Of a DNA stretch of 64,000 nucleotides, positions 17,297 to 27,066 are shown one piece after another. The stretch covers positions 1-64,000 of the forward strand of contig VGDX01000012.1 in NCBI GenBank assembly GCA_016869535.1, written 5' to 3'. The notes below the pieces were generated by a model. The model saw only the letters and a list, made by a program, of their open reading frames with translations, ran no database searches and was not told the DNA's origin. How positions within the stretch are numbered: the first letter of the stretch is position 1; each line of letters begins with the position of its first letter. The translations under genes were made by a program, and so were the position numbers. This DNA comes from Alphaproteobacteria bacterium. GTDB lineage: Bacteria > Pseudomonadota > Alphaproteobacteria > Rhizobiales > Methyloligellaceae.

Positions 17297-17331
17297 CTCT
17301 TACCTGCGCCGGTACGCAGGAGTGAGAGGAG
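17297..17331 (+). promoter_or_regulatory. thrS leader hairpin overlapping the Shine-Dalgarno
   Basis: CTCTTACCTGCG (17297-17308) pairs with CGCAGG (17315-17320) and, past a 2-nt bulge, with TGAGAG (17323-17328). This gives a 12-bp stem including one T-G pair, closed by the loop CCGGTA. The 3' arm runs into the ribosome binding site GGAG (17328-17331) of thrS. The loop contains GGT, the DNA form of the tRNA-Thr anticodon GGU. E. coli thrS is autoregulated by an anticodon-like leader, so a similar translational operator is a reasonable reading, but it is untested. Confidence 0.45.
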
Positions 17332-17338
17332 AAGCTTC

Positions 17339-19288
17339 ATGACGCAAATCTCCCTGACATTTCCCGATGGGGCCAAGCGCCAGGTGCCTTCCGGCACCAC
17401 GGGCCTCGACGTCGCGAAGTCGATCTCGCCATCGCTTGCCAAGCGAACGGTGGCGATGAGCCTCGACGGCAAGCTTGCCGATCTCGCCGCTCCCATCAAA
17501 TCCGACGCCGCGATCAAGTTCCTGACCCGCGACGATCCTGGGGCGCTGGAGCTGATCCGCCACGATGCCGCGCATGTGATGGCTGAGGCCGTGCAGGCGC
17601 TCTATCCCGGCACGCAAGTGACGATCGGGCCGGTGATCGACAACGGCTTCTATTACGACTTCGCGCGCGATGAACCGTTTACGCCCGACGATCTTCCCAA
17701 GATCGAGGCGAAGATGCGCGAGATCATCGCCCGCGATTCGCCGTTCACCTGCGAGGTGATGGCGCGCGACAAAGCCAAGGCGCTCTTCAAGGAGAAGGGC
17801 GAGATCTTCAAGCTCGAGCTGATCGACGCCATTCCCGAAGGCGAGGAGCTCAAAATCTACTCGCAGCGTGAGTGGCTCGACCTCTGCCGCGGCCCGCATA
17901 TGACCTCTACGGGGAAGGTCGGCAAAGGCTTCAAGCTCCTCAAGATCGCCGGCGCCTATTGGCGCGGCGATTCGACCAAGCCCATGCTTCAGCGCATCTA
18001 CGGCACGGCCTGGGCGAGCGAGGAAGACCTCGCCGCCTATCTGCATCAGCTCGAAGAGGCTGAGAAGCGCGACCACCGCCGCTTGGGGCGCGAGATGGAT
18101 CTGTTCCATTTCCAGGAAGAGGCGCCTGGCGCCGTGTTCTGGCATCCCAAGGGCTGGGCGCTGTTCACGGCGCTGATCGGCTATATGCGCCGCCGCCAGA
18201 ACGAATGGGGTTATGTCGAGGTCAATTCACCCGACATGATGGAGCGTTCACTCTGGGAGCAGTCGGGCCATTGGGAGAAATTCGGCGACCTGATGTATGT
18301 CACCGAGACGCCCGACGAACGCGTCTATGCCTGCAAGCCGATGAACTGTCCGGGCCATGTGCAGATCTTCAAGCACGGGCTGAAAAGCTATCGCGACCTG
18401 CCGCTGCGCGTCGCCGAATTCGGCAAGGTGCATCGCTACGAGCCGTCAGGCGCGCTGCACGGGCTTCTGCGCGTGCGCCATTTCACCCAGGACGATGCGC
18501 ATATTTTCTGCACCGAGGACCAGATTACCGAGGAATGCGTGAAGCTGAACGAGCAGTTGCTGGCCATCTATCGCGATTTCGGTTTCGAGGATGTGCGCAT
18601 CAAGTTCGCCGATCGGCCGGACAAGCGCGTGGGTAGCGATGCCGTGTGGGACAAGGCTGAGGCCGCGCTCAAGCGGGCGGTGGAGGCGGCGGGTCTCGAC
18701 TATGAATTCAACCCGGGCGAGGGGGCTTTCTATGGGCCGAAGCTCGAATATGTCTTGCGCGACGCCATCGGCCGGGACTGGCAGCTCGGCACCATCCAGG
18801 TCGATTTCAATCTGCCGGGACGGCTCGGCGCTTTCTATATCGCGCCTGACGGGGAGAAGACCGTGCCGGTGATGATCCATCGCGCCATGTTCGGCTCGCT
18901 CGAGCGCTTCACCGGCATCCTCGTCGAGCATTACGCGGGGCATCTGCCGCTGTGGCTCGCGCCGGTGCAAGCGGTGGTCGCCACCATCGTTTCGGATGCC
19001 GACGCCTATGCCGGCGAAGTGCTTGAAACGCTGCAAAAGGCGGGTTTGCGGGCCGAAGCCGATCTGCGAAACGAGAAGATCAACTACAAGGTGCGAGAGC
19101 ACTCTCTGGCCAAGGTGCCGGTGCTACTCGTGGTCGGCAAGCGCGAGGCCGAGGAAAACACCGTGTCGGTGCGGCGGTTGGGCAGTCAGAAGCAGGAGGT
19201 GATGAAACTCGACGCGGCGATCAAGATGCTCGCCGGCGAGGCCGTCCCGCCCGACCAACGGCATGCCACGGAAATCCGGGCGGCCTAA
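17339..19288 (+). CDS. thrS: threonine-tRNA ligase
   Basis: ThrRS charges tRNA-Thr and edits Ser-tRNA-Thr. The 649-residue protein has the TGS domain (1-62), the N2 editing domain with [12 protein letters not shown] and the later [15 protein letters not shown] region, and the class II catalytic core. The core includes motif 2 [20 protein letters not shown] and the zinc ligand Cys in [15 protein letters not shown]. The HGAP-type C-terminal anticodon-binding domain spans about 545-640. Length and order are normal. Good ribosome binding site (GAGGAG) and leader hairpin lie upstream. Stop at 19288; ada follows on the same strand. Confidence 0.97.
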   Translation: MTQISLTFPDGAKRQVPSGTTGLDVAKSISPSLAKRTVAMSLDGKLADLAAPIKSDAAIKFLTRDDPGALELIRHDAAHVMAEAVQALYPGTQVTIGPVIDNGFYYDFARDEPFTPDDLPKIEAKMREIIARDSPFTCEVMARDKAKALFKEKGEIFKLELIDAIPEGEELKIYSQREWLDLCRGPHMTSTGKVGKGFKLLKIAGAYWRGDSTKPMLQRIYGTAWASEEDLAAYLHQLEEAEKRDHRRLGREMDLFHFQEEAPGAVFWHPKGWALFTALIGYMRRRQNEWGYVEVNSPDMMERSLWEQSGHWEKFGDLMYVTETPDERVYACKPMNCPGHVQIFKHGLKSYRDLPLRVAEFGKVHRYEPSGALHGLLRVRHFTQDDAHIFCTEDQITEECVKLNEQLLAIYRDFGFEDVRIKFADRPDKRVGSDAVWDKAEAALKRAVEAAGLDYEFNPGEGAFYGPKLEYVLRDAIGRDWQLGTIQVDFNLPGRLGAFYIAPDGEKTVPVMIHRAMFGSLERFTGILVEHYAGHLPLWLAPVQAVVATIVSDADAYAGEVLETLQKAGLRAEADLRNEKINYKVREHSLAKVPVLLVVGKREAEENTVSVRRLGSQKQEVMKLDAAIKMLAGEAVPPDQRHATEIRAA

Positions 19289-19374
19289 AAGTACCTCTCA
19301 GAAAAAGAGGGTACTGAAAAATTGATGCCTGAAAAGCGGTCGCAGGGCTGCCGGCCTTGGCTTAGTCTCAGGGG

Positions 19375-20424
19375 ATGAGCGAGAAGCAGTTTGCCAAACG
19401 AGATGACGAATTCTGGCGCGCGCTGGAGCGCCGGGATGCCACCTATGAAGGCATATTCTTCGTGGGCGTAAAGACGACCGGGATTTTCTGCCGGCCGACC
19501 TGCTCCGCGCGCAAGCCTTTACGCAAGAACGTCGAGTTCTTTTCCGACAAGACCGAGGCTCTGTATGCCGGTTACCGGCCTTGTCTGCGCTGCCGGCCGA
19601 TGACCGCTAACGGTCACGTGGCAGCCTTGATCGAGACGCTGCGCGAGCAGGTCGAGAAGCGCCCGGATGAACCTCTGCACGAGCGCGACCTGTTGGCGAT
19701 GGGAATCGAGCCATCGACCGCGCGCCGACAATTCCAGCGCTATTACGGGATGTCGTTTCAGGCTTATCAGCGGGCGCGGCGCATGGGCTCTGCGCTTGTA
19801 GCGGTCAGAAATGGGAGCAATGTCTTGGAGACGCAACTCTCGCACGGATACGAATCATCGAGTGGATTTCGCGACGCCTTCGCCAAGCTGTTCGGCGCGA
19901 CGCCGTCGAAAACAGACGGCGTGCATTGTCTACTCGCACGCTGGATCGACTCGCCGCTCGGTGCCATCCTCGCGCTTGCCGGCGACGATGGGCTGTATGT
20001 GCTCGACTGGGCCAACCGGCGCGGGCTGGAGCGTGAGATTCTCCGCCTGAGACAGCGGACCAAGTTTGCCATCGTGCCCGGCGAGCATAAGGTGCTCACC
20101 CAGGCTGCGCGAGAGATCGGCGAATACTTCGCTGGAACGCGTAAGCATTTCACACTGAAGCTGGCCCCGCGCGGAACGGAGTTCCAGAGGCGCGTTTGGG
20201 ACATGCTGTTGCAGATTCCGCCGGGAAAGACTCGCTCATATGCGGATGTCGCCAAGAACATCGGTGAACCGGGTGCGGTGCGAGCCGTGGCGCGTGCAGT
20301 CGGCGACAACTATCGCGGCATCATCATCCCCTGCCACCGAGTCATCGGCAGCGACGGCTCGCTCACCGGCTACGGCGGGGGACTTGCCCGCAAACAGTGG
20401 TTACTCGATCACGAACGTCTCTAG
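19375..20424 (+). CDS. ada: Ada: methylphosphotriester/O6-methylguanine methyltransferase and regulator
   Basis: This bifunctional adaptive-response protein has 349 residues. The N-terminal zinc domain has Cys39 (methyl acceptor for phosphotriesters), Cys43, Cys70 and Cys73, in FCRPTCSARKP and YRPCLRCRPM. An AraC-type HTH follows (about 85-180). The C-terminal O6-alkylguanine transferase domain has the acceptor Cys320 in IIIPCHRVIG. All key residues are present, so both repair activities and methylation-triggered activation are expected. alkB is not adjacent. The start has only a weak ribosome binding site (CAGGGG). Confidence 0.95.
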   Translation: MSEKQFAKRDDEFWRALERRDATYEGIFFVGVKTTGIFCRPTCSARKPLRKNVEFFSDKTEALYAGYRPCLRCRPMTANGHVAALIETLREQVEKRPDEPLHERDLLAMGIEPSTARRQFQRYYGMSFQAYQRARRMGSALVAVRNGSNVLETQLSHGYESSSGFRDAFAKLFGATPSKTDGVHCLLARWIDSPLGAILALAGDDGLYVLDWANRRGLEREILRLRQRTKFAIVPGEHKVLTQAAREIGEYFAGTRKHFTLKLAPRGTEFQRRVWDMLLQIPPGKTRSYADVAKNIGEPGAVRAVARAVGDNYRGIIIPCHRVIGSDGSLTGYGGGLARKQWLLDHERL

Positions 20425-20431
20425 ACGCTCG

Positions 20432-22297
20432 CTAGCGGGTGCCCCGGAGCAGAATACCGGGGTTGATCAGCGGTGCGTTGGGGTCGGCAGGCCGCGCCGA
20501 GAAACCATCAAAGCCGAGACCGCTCCCAGACGATCCGTCACCGGCAAAGCCCGCAGGTGGCGCTGGCGGCTCGGGCGGGTCCATAAGCGCCTTGACCTCC
20601 TCGGGCGCCGTCGGTCCATCGGCCACGGCCACCTCGATCTGTTTGGCCTCGCCTGGCTCGATCGAGAATTTTCGCGTATAGCTCAAGCCGTTATGGTCGG
20701 CGATCACCGCATAGCTGCCGGCGGCAAGGATATGGGTCGGCAGCGCGCCGGCATTCTCTTTGACCATATCGCCGGCCGAAGTGAGGATGGTCCATTTGGT
20801 ATCGGCCAGCGCCTCGCCGCCCAGGCTTTGCACCAGCCGGAAGGTGATCTTGGCGCCATTATGCTTGATCGTCGCCTCGGTGATCTTGCCGGGTTCGACC
20901 GTGACATCTGCTTTGACGGTCGCGTTCGCGTCACCATAGACGCTGACGATATGGTAGGCGCCGGCATTGAGCCTGATGACCATGCCCGGCGTGGCATCGG
21001 CCAGAATCGTGTCGCGATTGCCGAACTGGTCCTCTTCATCCGAAAGAATGTCGAAGCGGACGCTTTGCTCCGGCATAGTCTCGCCATTGGCCAGTGCTGC
21101 AGCGAGTTTCAGGCCTCCGATATTGAGGATGAAGGTCTCTTCGATGGAACGCCCGCCCTCGACCTTGATCTTCTTGGTGAGATTGGAGAGGCCATAAGCG
21201 GCATTGACCAGATACTCGCCCGGCATCAGGGCGGCGGTCGGCGTCGCTTCGCGATGCGTGCTAATCAATGTGTGGTCTCCGTTCGAAGCGTTCTGCGCGG
21301 CATAGACCCGCCATGTCAGCCCGGATTGCAGCTTGGGACCGACCTCGGTGACAAGCGCCTTGAAGGTCACGGGAACGGGTTTTTGGGGGACAACCGGCTT
21401 TGGGGGCGGTGTACGCTGCGCGAGCGTTGTCGGTTCGCTCTTGGCCGGCGCGCCTGATTTGTTCACCGCCGTTTCATGCTGATCCTGAGCCGCCGGTTCG
21501 GATGTGGCGGGTTGTCCAGGGCCGGCCGCTTGTGTGATTTCGAGAGTGTCGGACGGATTGGCTGCCGCTGCCTCTGCCGCGCCATCCGGAGCCTGGATCG
21601 TCACCGTGGAGACGGTCCTGACGGTAGGCGCGGGGCTTACGATAGCATCGAGCACAGTGGACAGACCTTCCTTGAAGGTACTCGCCTCGGTCGCGGCAAC
21701 GAATTCGCCGCCTGTCGCGGCGGTGGCGCAGGCGAGCGGTTTCAGCTCTTCGGCCTTGGCGTCGAGGCCGATCGCATGAATACGGATGGCCGGCGACGTC
21801 TTGTTGAGTTCGCCAGCCACGGCACAGATATCGGCGCCGCAACTGTCGCCGCCGGCGGCTATCAGGACAATGTCGAGTCTCGCCTCGGGCTTCGGCGCCA
21901 TCTTGGCGGCCTCGGTCAGCGCCGCGGCGATAGGAGCCTGTCCTTGCGGCTTGATGTCGAGAAGCTTGCTGTGACTTTCGGCGGTGAGTTCGCCGGCCTT
22001 GGCCAAAATTTCGATATCGGCACAATTCGCTGCCTTGCGATGGCCGAAAGCAACAAGTCCAAAGGACAGGCGGTCGCCATAGCGGCCCACGGACTGCCCG
22101 AGTTCGGTGCGGGCGATGTCAAGCTTGCTCGCTTCGCCGATCTTGACGGTCACGGCAGTCGAGCCGTCGAGCACCACGATCGTGGCGGGCCTGACCGTAT
22201 CTGGGGAAGGCGCATCCTCGCCGTTCGCCGCCGCTGCTCCTAAGAGAACAGCGGGGAAGAGCGCGAGCCAATAAGCGGCGCAGCGTTTCCCCCACAT
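20432..22297 (-). CDS. exported vWA-like domain protein with C-terminal beta-rich repeats
   Basis: This 621-residue protein has a signal peptide (LALFPAVLLGAAAANG). A von Willebrand A-like domain (38-225) follows: IVVLDGSTAVTVKI has D44-x-S46, but the third MIDAS position is Ala48. LDIVLIAAGGDSCGADICAV holds a later Asp. A linker rich in Pro/Ala/Thr (250-310) then leads to two or three beta-sandwich modules (315-590), ending in a Pro/Gly-rich tail. The ribosome binding site GGAG sits within a small hairpin (22299-22313). A periplasmic or surface role is likely. Related alphaproteobacterial proteins are annotated as vWA-domain proteins, and the function is not known. It converges on ada with 7 bp between them. 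Confidence 0.75.
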   Translation of the reverse strand: MWGKRCAAYWLALFPAVLLGAAAANGEDAPSPDTVRPATIVVLDGSTAVTVKIGEASKLDIARTELGQSVGRYGDRLSFGLVAFGHRKAANCADIEILAKAGELTAESHSKLLDIKPQGQAPIAAALTEAAKMAPKPEARLDIVLIAAGGDSCGADICAVAGELNKTSPAIRIHAIGLDAKAEELKPLACATAATGGEFVAATEASTFKEGLSTVLDAIVSPAPTVRTVSTVTIQAPDGAAEAAAANPSDTLEITQAAGPGQPATSEPAAQDQHETAVNKSGAPAKSEPTTLAQRTPPPKPVVPQKPVPVTFKALVTEVGPKLQSGLTWRVYAAQNASNGDHTLISTHREATPTAALMPGEYLVNAAYGLSNLTKKIKVEGGRSIEETFILNIGGLKLAAALANGETMPEQSVRFDILSDEEDQFGNRDTILADATPGMVIRLNAGAYHIVSVYGDANATVKADVTVEPGKITEATIKHNGAKITFRLVQSLGGEALADTKWTILTSAGDMVKENAGALPTHILAAGSYAVIADHNGLSYTRKFSIEPGEAKQIEVAVADGPTAPEEVKALMDPPEPPAPPAGFAGDGSSGSGLGFDGFSARPADPNAPLINPGILLRGTR

Positions 22298-22482
22298 TCG
22301 ATTGCTCCAATCGTCGGCTGCCGTCCCTTATACCCGGTTCCGACAGGCCCAACGGTGCGAAATTCGGCGGTGATTGAGGCCGATTTTTGGAGCAATCCCA
22401 GCTATTTGCCGCAGGATTCCATCGTTGTTCGAGGCTGGTTTTCGCGATAGGGAACGCGGCCTTAGCCCATTTTACAGGCCCC

Positions 22483-23055
22483 ATGACCAAAGACGCACTC
22501 GATCATCTCCTTACGCGCCGTTCAGTCTCGGCCAACAGTCTCGGCGAACCTGGGCCGAATCCGTCAGAGTTGCAGCAAATTCTGACGGCCGCGGCACGCG
22601 TTCCGGACCACAAGAAACTCGTGCCATGGCGCTTCGTGCTGATCCAGGGGGAGGCGCGGGCGGCGTTCGGTAAGCTCCTCGCCGAAATCTGCCGTGAGGA
22701 GGAGAAGGATCCTGGCGCCTTCCGGCTTGAGAATGAGACGAAGCGTTTTCTGCGTGCCCCGCTGGTTATAGCCGTGATCTCCCGCGTGACCGACAACAAG
22801 GGCGCGCCAGAATGGGAGCAGGTGCTGTCGGTTGGGGCCGCTTGCCAGAACCTCATCGTCGCTGCGTCGGCCCTCGGGTTCGGCACGCAATGGATCACGG
22901 AATGGTGCGCCTATAGTCCGGGGGTTCGGCAGGCGCTTGGCCTGGCCGATAACGAGCGTGTGGCAGGATTCGTCTATATCGGCACGGCGAAGGAGAATCC
23001 CGAGGAGCGTGAGCGGCCCCAGCTTGCCGATATCGTCAGCAATTGGCGGCCGTAA
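22483..23055 (+). CDS. nitroreductase-family oxidoreductase
   Basis: This 190-residue FMN-dependent oxidoreductase of the nitroreductase fold reads DHLLTRRSVSANSLGEPGPN, then ILTAAARVPDHKKLVPWRFV, then VGAACQNLIVAASALGFGTQ with WITEW. It resembles the YdjA branch, in which short proteins form dimers with the active site shared between subunits. The physiological substrate is unknown. ATG 22483 is chosen because the family begins there; the frame stays open upstream to 22387 without family sequence. The stop abuts the convergent NAD kinase stop with 1 bp between them. Confidence 0.88.
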   Translation: MTKDALDHLLTRRSVSANSLGEPGPNPSELQQILTAAARVPDHKKLVPWRFVLIQGEARAAFGKLLAEICREEEKDPGAFRLENETKRFLRAPLVIAVISRVTDNKGAPEWEQVLSVGAACQNLIVAASALGFGTQWITEWCAYSPGVRQALGLADNERVAGFVYIGTAKENPEERERPQLADIVSNWRP

Positions 23056-23056
23056 C

Positions 23057-23827
23057 TCAATATCCGAACTGCTCCGACAAGATACGTTCGGCAAGCGTAT
23101 GTCCGGGATCGAACATCATGAAGATGTCGATGCCGCTTTCCTCCCTGACCTCGACCCTGACGACGTCGCGAAATTCGGTCGCGTCGGCAACCGCGCTCAC
23201 CGGCCGCTTGTCCGGCTCGAGCACCTCGATGGTGACTTGCGCATTGTTTGGCAAGAGCGCGCCACGCCAACGCCGCGGCCGGAATGGACTGATCGGCGTC
23301 AGCGCTAGGAGCGGTGCATCGATCGGCAGGATCGGTCCGTGGGCGGAGAGATTATAGGCTGTGCTCCCGGCCGGCGTGGACACGAGTACGCCGTCACAGA
23401 TCAGCTCGTCCATACGCACCTTGCCGTCGACGGCGATGCGCAGCTTGGCGGCCTGATAGATCTGACGGAACAGGGAGACTTCATTGATGGCCAACGCCTC
23501 ATGGGTGACACCGTCCTTGTCATGCGCCGTCATGCGCAAGGGATGGATGGTGGAGACTTCCGCCTTCTGTAGCCGTTCCTTCAGGCCGTTTTCCTTGTAG
23601 TCATTGAGAAGGAAGCCGACTGATCCACGATTCATGCCGTAAATGGGAATGCGGCTATGCAGGTGACGGTGCATGGTCTGCAGCATCAGCCCATCGCCGC
23701 CAAGGGCAACGATGACATCGGCCTTGCCTGGAGACACATCGCCATAGAGCTTGACGAGCCTCTTATGCGCTCGCTCCGCCTCTTTGGTTTCGCTGGCGAC
23801 GAAGGCGATCTTACTGAAGCGGGGCAT
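23057..23827 (-). CDS. nadK: NAD kinase
   Basis: NadK phosphorylates NAD to NADP with ATP or polyphosphate. The 256-residue protein has the GGDG motif (residues 43-46) in [32 protein letters not shown], and the NAD-binding [20 protein letters not shown]. The length is typical for alphaproteobacteria, which lack the long N-terminus of enterobacterial enzymes. No strong ribosome binding site is seen. It is divergent from cutA. Confidence 0.95.
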   Translation of the reverse strand: MPRFSKIAFVASETKEAERAHKRLVKLYGDVSPGKADVIVALGGDGLMLQTMHRHLHSRIPIYGMNRGSVGFLLNDYKENGLKERLQKAEVSTIHPLRMTAHDKDGVTHEALAINEVSLFRQIYQAAKLRIAVDGKVRMDELICDGVLVSTPAGSTAYNLSAHGPILPIDAPLLALTPISPFRPRRWRGALLPNNAQVTIEVLEPDKRPVSAVADATEFRDVVRVEVREESGIDIFMMFDPGHTLAERILSEQFGY

Positions 23828-23925
23828 CTGTGTTTACTACGCTTGGACCAGGCTCGTTGCTGGCAGTATAAACGCGACGGCGCCCCTGCAAAGCAAGCGC
23901 TTGATCAAATAAGAAGGTTAATGCC

Positions 23926-24258
23926 ATGGGAAGCGAGGACAGGCCGGCCCTGGTCTATACGACCTTTGCGAACCTTGAGGACGCAAAAAGGGTGGGGGAC
24001 GCCTTGGTGGCGGCAAGACTTGCCGCCTGCGTCAACATCTTCCCGGGCATGATCTCGATCTTCGAATGGAAGGAGAAGCGTGACGAGGCGAACGAGGTGG
24101 CCATGATCATCAAGACGCGTTCCTCGCTCACCGAGGCCGTGATGGCCGAGACCAAGCGCCTGCACCCTTACGAGCTTCCCGCTTTACTCGTCCTGCCGAC
24201 GGAAGGGGGCAGTGCCGAGTACTGCAACTGGATTGTAGGCGCGACGGAAGGCAGCTAA
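23926..24258 (+). CDS. cutA: divalent-cation tolerance protein CutA
   Basis: CutA1 is a trimeric ferredoxin-fold protein linked to copper tolerance, though its biochemical role is unsettled. The 110-residue sequence includes LVYTTFANLEDAKRVGDALV, AACVNIFPGMISIFEWKEK, and HPYELPALLVLPTEGG with YCNWI near the end, all conserved in the family. The start has AAGAAGG 11 nt upstream. It is divergent from NAD kinase. Confidence 0.94.
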   Translation: MGSEDRPALVYTTFANLEDAKRVGDALVAARLAACVNIFPGMISIFEWKEKRDEANEVAMIIKTRSSLTEAVMAETKRLHPYELPALLVLPTEGGSAEYCNWIVGATEGS

Positions 24259-24356
24259 AGGTTTGAAAATTGCGGGTTATGAGTATTCACAGAACTGTCG
24301 CAGCTCTGTCATAGTGTACGCCTCCATTTCGCTCAGCTAAGGCAAGGGGAGAGGGC

Positions 24357-24728
24357 ATGACGATTGCCGCTATCGATTTCCAGGTGTTGGCCAATGCGGG
24401 ATTTCCGCCCGTTAGCTTCACGCCAGGTGAAATTATCTTCGACAAGGGGGACAAGGGCGACAAGATGTATGTCATCCGTTCCGGCGAGGTGGAGATTTTG
24501 ATCGATGGCAAAGTTGTGGAGACCCTCACGTCGGGAGGCATTTTCGGCGAGATGGCTCTCATCGACGGAGCGCCACGGGCGGCGGCGGCACGTGCCAAGA
24601 CTGACTGCGAGGTGGCTCCGCTCACCGAGAAGACCTTCCTGTTCCTGGTGCATGAAACGCCGTTCTTCGCCATTGCGGTGATGCGCACACTCGCGGAACG
24701 GTTGCGGCGCAGCGACCCTCGGGTTTGA
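24357..24728 (+). CDS. stand-alone cyclic nucleotide-binding (CNB) domain protein
   Basis: This 123-residue protein is a single CNB/cAMP-receptor domain without a DNA-binding tail. FTPGEIIFDKGDKGDKMYVI forms the first strands, and GIFGEMALIDGAPRAAAARA is the phosphate-binding cassette with Glu and Arg in place. A short C-terminal helix follows (IAVMRTLAERLRRSDPRV). Cyclic-nucleotide binding is therefore plausible. The strong ribosome binding site AGGGGAGAGGG precedes the ATG. It lies 76 bp upstream of the SulP-STAS-CNB gene on the same strand and carries the same type of domain as that transporter's C-terminus. Confidence 0.88.
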   Translation: MTIAAIDFQVLANAGFPPVSFTPGEIIFDKGDKGDKMYVIRSGEVEILIDGKVVETLTSGGIFGEMALIDGAPRAAAARAKTDCEVAPLTEKTFLFLVHETPFFAIAVMRTLAERLRRSDPRV

Positions 24729-24804
24729 GGCGTCCTGGAATGTAACTCCCGCATTTGCAGCCTTACGACCTTCGCCTTGCCATCGTTACGTCTGCCAGCC
24801 ATGA

Positions 24805-27066
24805 TTGCGCCCGGGCACAATCAATGAGCTCAACGTAAAACCCTTGTCGTCTTTCGATAATCTGGCGCTAAGGCGCCCGCGTAATGTCGATTTGGCAAAG
24901 TTCGGGCGCGACACTGCGGCCGGCCTCATCTCTGGCATTTTGCAGATCGCCTATTGTGTCTCCTTTGCCGCGCTGATCTTCACCGGCGAACTGGCGAGCG
25001 GCTTTGCCCTTGGCCTCTCGGGTCTCATCATGGGCGTGGTGGTCACGTGCATCATCATCGCCGTGACCTCGACCTTCTATCCTGCCGTTGGCGGTCCCGA
25101 TTCACCGGCGGTAGCCGTTATGGCCGTATTGGCGTCGTCGATTGCCGCCGCACTGGCCGCCAAGGGTGCGAGTCATGAGCAAATCATCATCAACATCCTT
25201 GTCGCTCTGTCGGTCAGCACGCTCCTCACCGGTATCCTTCTCTATGGCATAGGCGCGCTCAGGCTTGGGCAATGGTTGCGCTTCGTGCCTTTCCCGGTGA
25301 TTGGCGGCTTCCTCGCCGCTTCGGGCTTTTTGCTCATCGCGGGTGGGGTGGACGTCATAACACAGACCGATCTGACGCTGTCGCCGGCGAGTTGGCAGCC
25401 GCTCGTCTCGACAACCTATGCGCCGCAAATCCTGATCGGTGTGCTGTTCGCGGTCGCCATACCGGTGCTGAGCCGTTGGGTCCCGGACTATCTCGCTCTC
25501 CCCTTGGTGTTCCTTGTTCTTCTGGTGGTCCTCAATGTCGGCCTATTCGGCTTCGTCAAAGACGAATCGGTCCGGAGCGCGTGGTTTTTGCCGAGCCTTG
25601 GCGAGCTGAGGCTATGGTGGCCGGCCGATTTCATATTCAGCGATCAGATGGACTGGCACGTGATTGCCATGAGTGCCGCTGAGATCGGCTCGTTCTGCGG
25701 CGTCATGGCGATCGCGCTTCTGCTCGATGTCTCGAGTCTGGAAGTGGCTCGCGAGAAGACCGCCGATCTCGATCAGGAATTTCGTTCGAACGGGCTGGCG
25801 AACCTGCTCGCCTCGGTGCTTGGCGGTTTCGGCGGCTCACTGTCGATGAACGGCTGTGTGCTGCTTGACGAATCTGGCGCAACGACACGATGGGCCGGCG
25901 CGGTCATCGGCATTGCTGCCGCCTTCATCCTGTTTTCGGGCATCGATATCGGCGCCTTCGTGCCGAAAGCTCTACTCGGGGGAATGCTGGCTTATCTCGG
26001 CGCGGTGATTATCGTCGAGCTTTTTGCAACACCTACGCGAAGCTCGTGGATGGAGTGGGCGTTGACCGCCGTCATGACGCTGGTCATCATCAACTTCGGA
26101 TATTTCATGGGGGTCGTGGTCGGTGTGGTCGGCGCTTGCTTGCTTTTCGCGCTGAGCTATAGCCGCATTGGCGTGATCCGCCGTCATCTGACCCGCTACG
26201 AATTTTCCAGCAATGTCGAGCGCTCGCCTGAGCAAGCACGATTGCTGCACGATCAAGGCAAGCGCGTGCATGTGTTCTGGCTGTCGGGATTCATCTTCTT
26301 CGGCTCGTCCAACGGCCTGTTCGAGCGCATCAAAGGCACGATCGAGGACCAGCAGGAGACGCCGGTCAACTTCATAGTGCTTGATTTTAGCGCCGTGCAA
26401 GGTCTCGACACCTCGGCCGTGCTGAGCCTCATCAAGCTGCGTAACTACTGTGAGGAACATGGCGTTGTGCTCGCCTTCAGCGGTCTGGACGAGAACATGA
26501 GGGTTGGATTCGATCGTGCCGGATTCTTCGGCAGCGACAAGCCGCACCAGGCGTTCGGCAGCCGCAATGAGGCAGTCGAATGGTGCGAAGACATGCTGCT
26601 CATGGTTCATGAAGTGGGTGATGCCTCGACCCATAGCTTCGAGTCCTGGATTCAGAAGGAACTCGGTGAGCAATTCGATATCTCCCGTATTTCTCCTTAC
26701 ATGAAGCTCGAAGAACTCAAGGCCGGGGAGTTTCTGTTCCGCCAAGGCGAACCATCCGACTCGATCGCCTTTCAAACGGCGGGTTGCGTCGCTATCACCA
26801 TTCAGGACGAGCATGGCCGTCCGATCAGGCTAAGGCGCATGCTGGGTCATACGGTTGTCGGAGAAATGGGATTCTTTCGCCACGTGCCGCGGGCCGCGAG
26901 CATAATTGCCGAGGGTCCGACCGTGGTCTACCGGCTGACGCGGGAAGCGTTCGACCGGATGCAAAAGGAAGATCCGACCGCCGCAGCCGCTCTGCATAAA
27001 TTGATCATAAGGCTGCTCTCCGACCGGCTCGAATTTGCCAATCGGGAAATTTCCGCCCTGATCTAG
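24805..27066 (+). CDS. SulP-family anion transporter fused to STAS and cyclic nucleotide-binding domains
   Basis: This 753-residue SLC26/SulP protein has an N-terminal transporter with about 12-14 membrane segments (45-460), including VGGPDSPAVAVMAVLASSIA, SLSMNGCVLLDESGAT and LLGGMLAYLGAVIIV. A STAS domain (485-600) follows, with FIVLDFSAVQGLDTSAVLSL. A CNB domain comes last (620-740), with FLFRQGEPSDSIAFQTAGCV and VVGEMGFFRHVPRAAS forming the cassette. Members carry sulfate, bicarbonate or dicarboxylates; the substrate is not predictable. The 5' end is uncertain: no ATG is in frame near the start, so TTG 24805 (or TTG 24844) must initiate, with no clear ribosome binding site. The stop overlaps the convergent DUF3307 stop by 4 bp. 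Confidence 0.88.
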   Translation: MRPGTINELNVKPLSSFDNLALRRPRNVDLAKFGRDTAAGLISGILQIAYCVSFAALIFTGELASGFALGLSGLIMGVVVTCIIIAVTSTFYPAVGGPDSPAVAVMAVLASSIAAALAAKGASHEQIIINILVALSVSTLLTGILLYGIGALRLGQWLRFVPFPVIGGFLAASGFLLIAGGVDVITQTDLTLSPASWQPLVSTTYAPQILIGVLFAVAIPVLSRWVPDYLALPLVFLVLLVVLNVGLFGFVKDESVRSAWFLPSLGELRLWWPADFIFSDQMDWHVIAMSAAEIGSFCGVMAIALLLDVSSLEVAREKTADLDQEFRSNGLANLLASVLGGFGGSLSMNGCVLLDESGATTRWAGAVIGIAAAFILFSGIDIGAFVPKALLGGMLAYLGAVIIVELFATPTRSSWMEWALTAVMTLVIINFGYFMGVVVGVVGACLLFALSYSRIGVIRRHLTRYEFSSNVERSPEQARLLHDQGKRVHVFWLSGFIFFGSSNGLFERIKGTIEDQQETPVNFIVLDFSAVQGLDTSAVLSLIKLRNYCEEHGVVLAFSGLDENMRVGFDRAGFFGSDKPHQAFGSRNEAVEWCEDMLLMVHEVGDASTHSFESWIQKELGEQFDISRISPYMKLEELKAGEFLFRQGEPSDSIAFQTAGCVAITIQDEHGRPIRLRRMLGHTVVGEMGFFRHVPRAASIIAEGPTVVYRLTREAFDRMQKEDPTAAAALHKLIIRLLSDRLEFANREISALI

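Noticed and set aside
19290..19315. Hairpin after thrS (AGTACC/GGTACT plus CTC/GAG) as a terminator
   Set aside because: It has a bulge and no T-run in either direction, and ada follows on the same strand after 87 bp. A terminator call is not supported.
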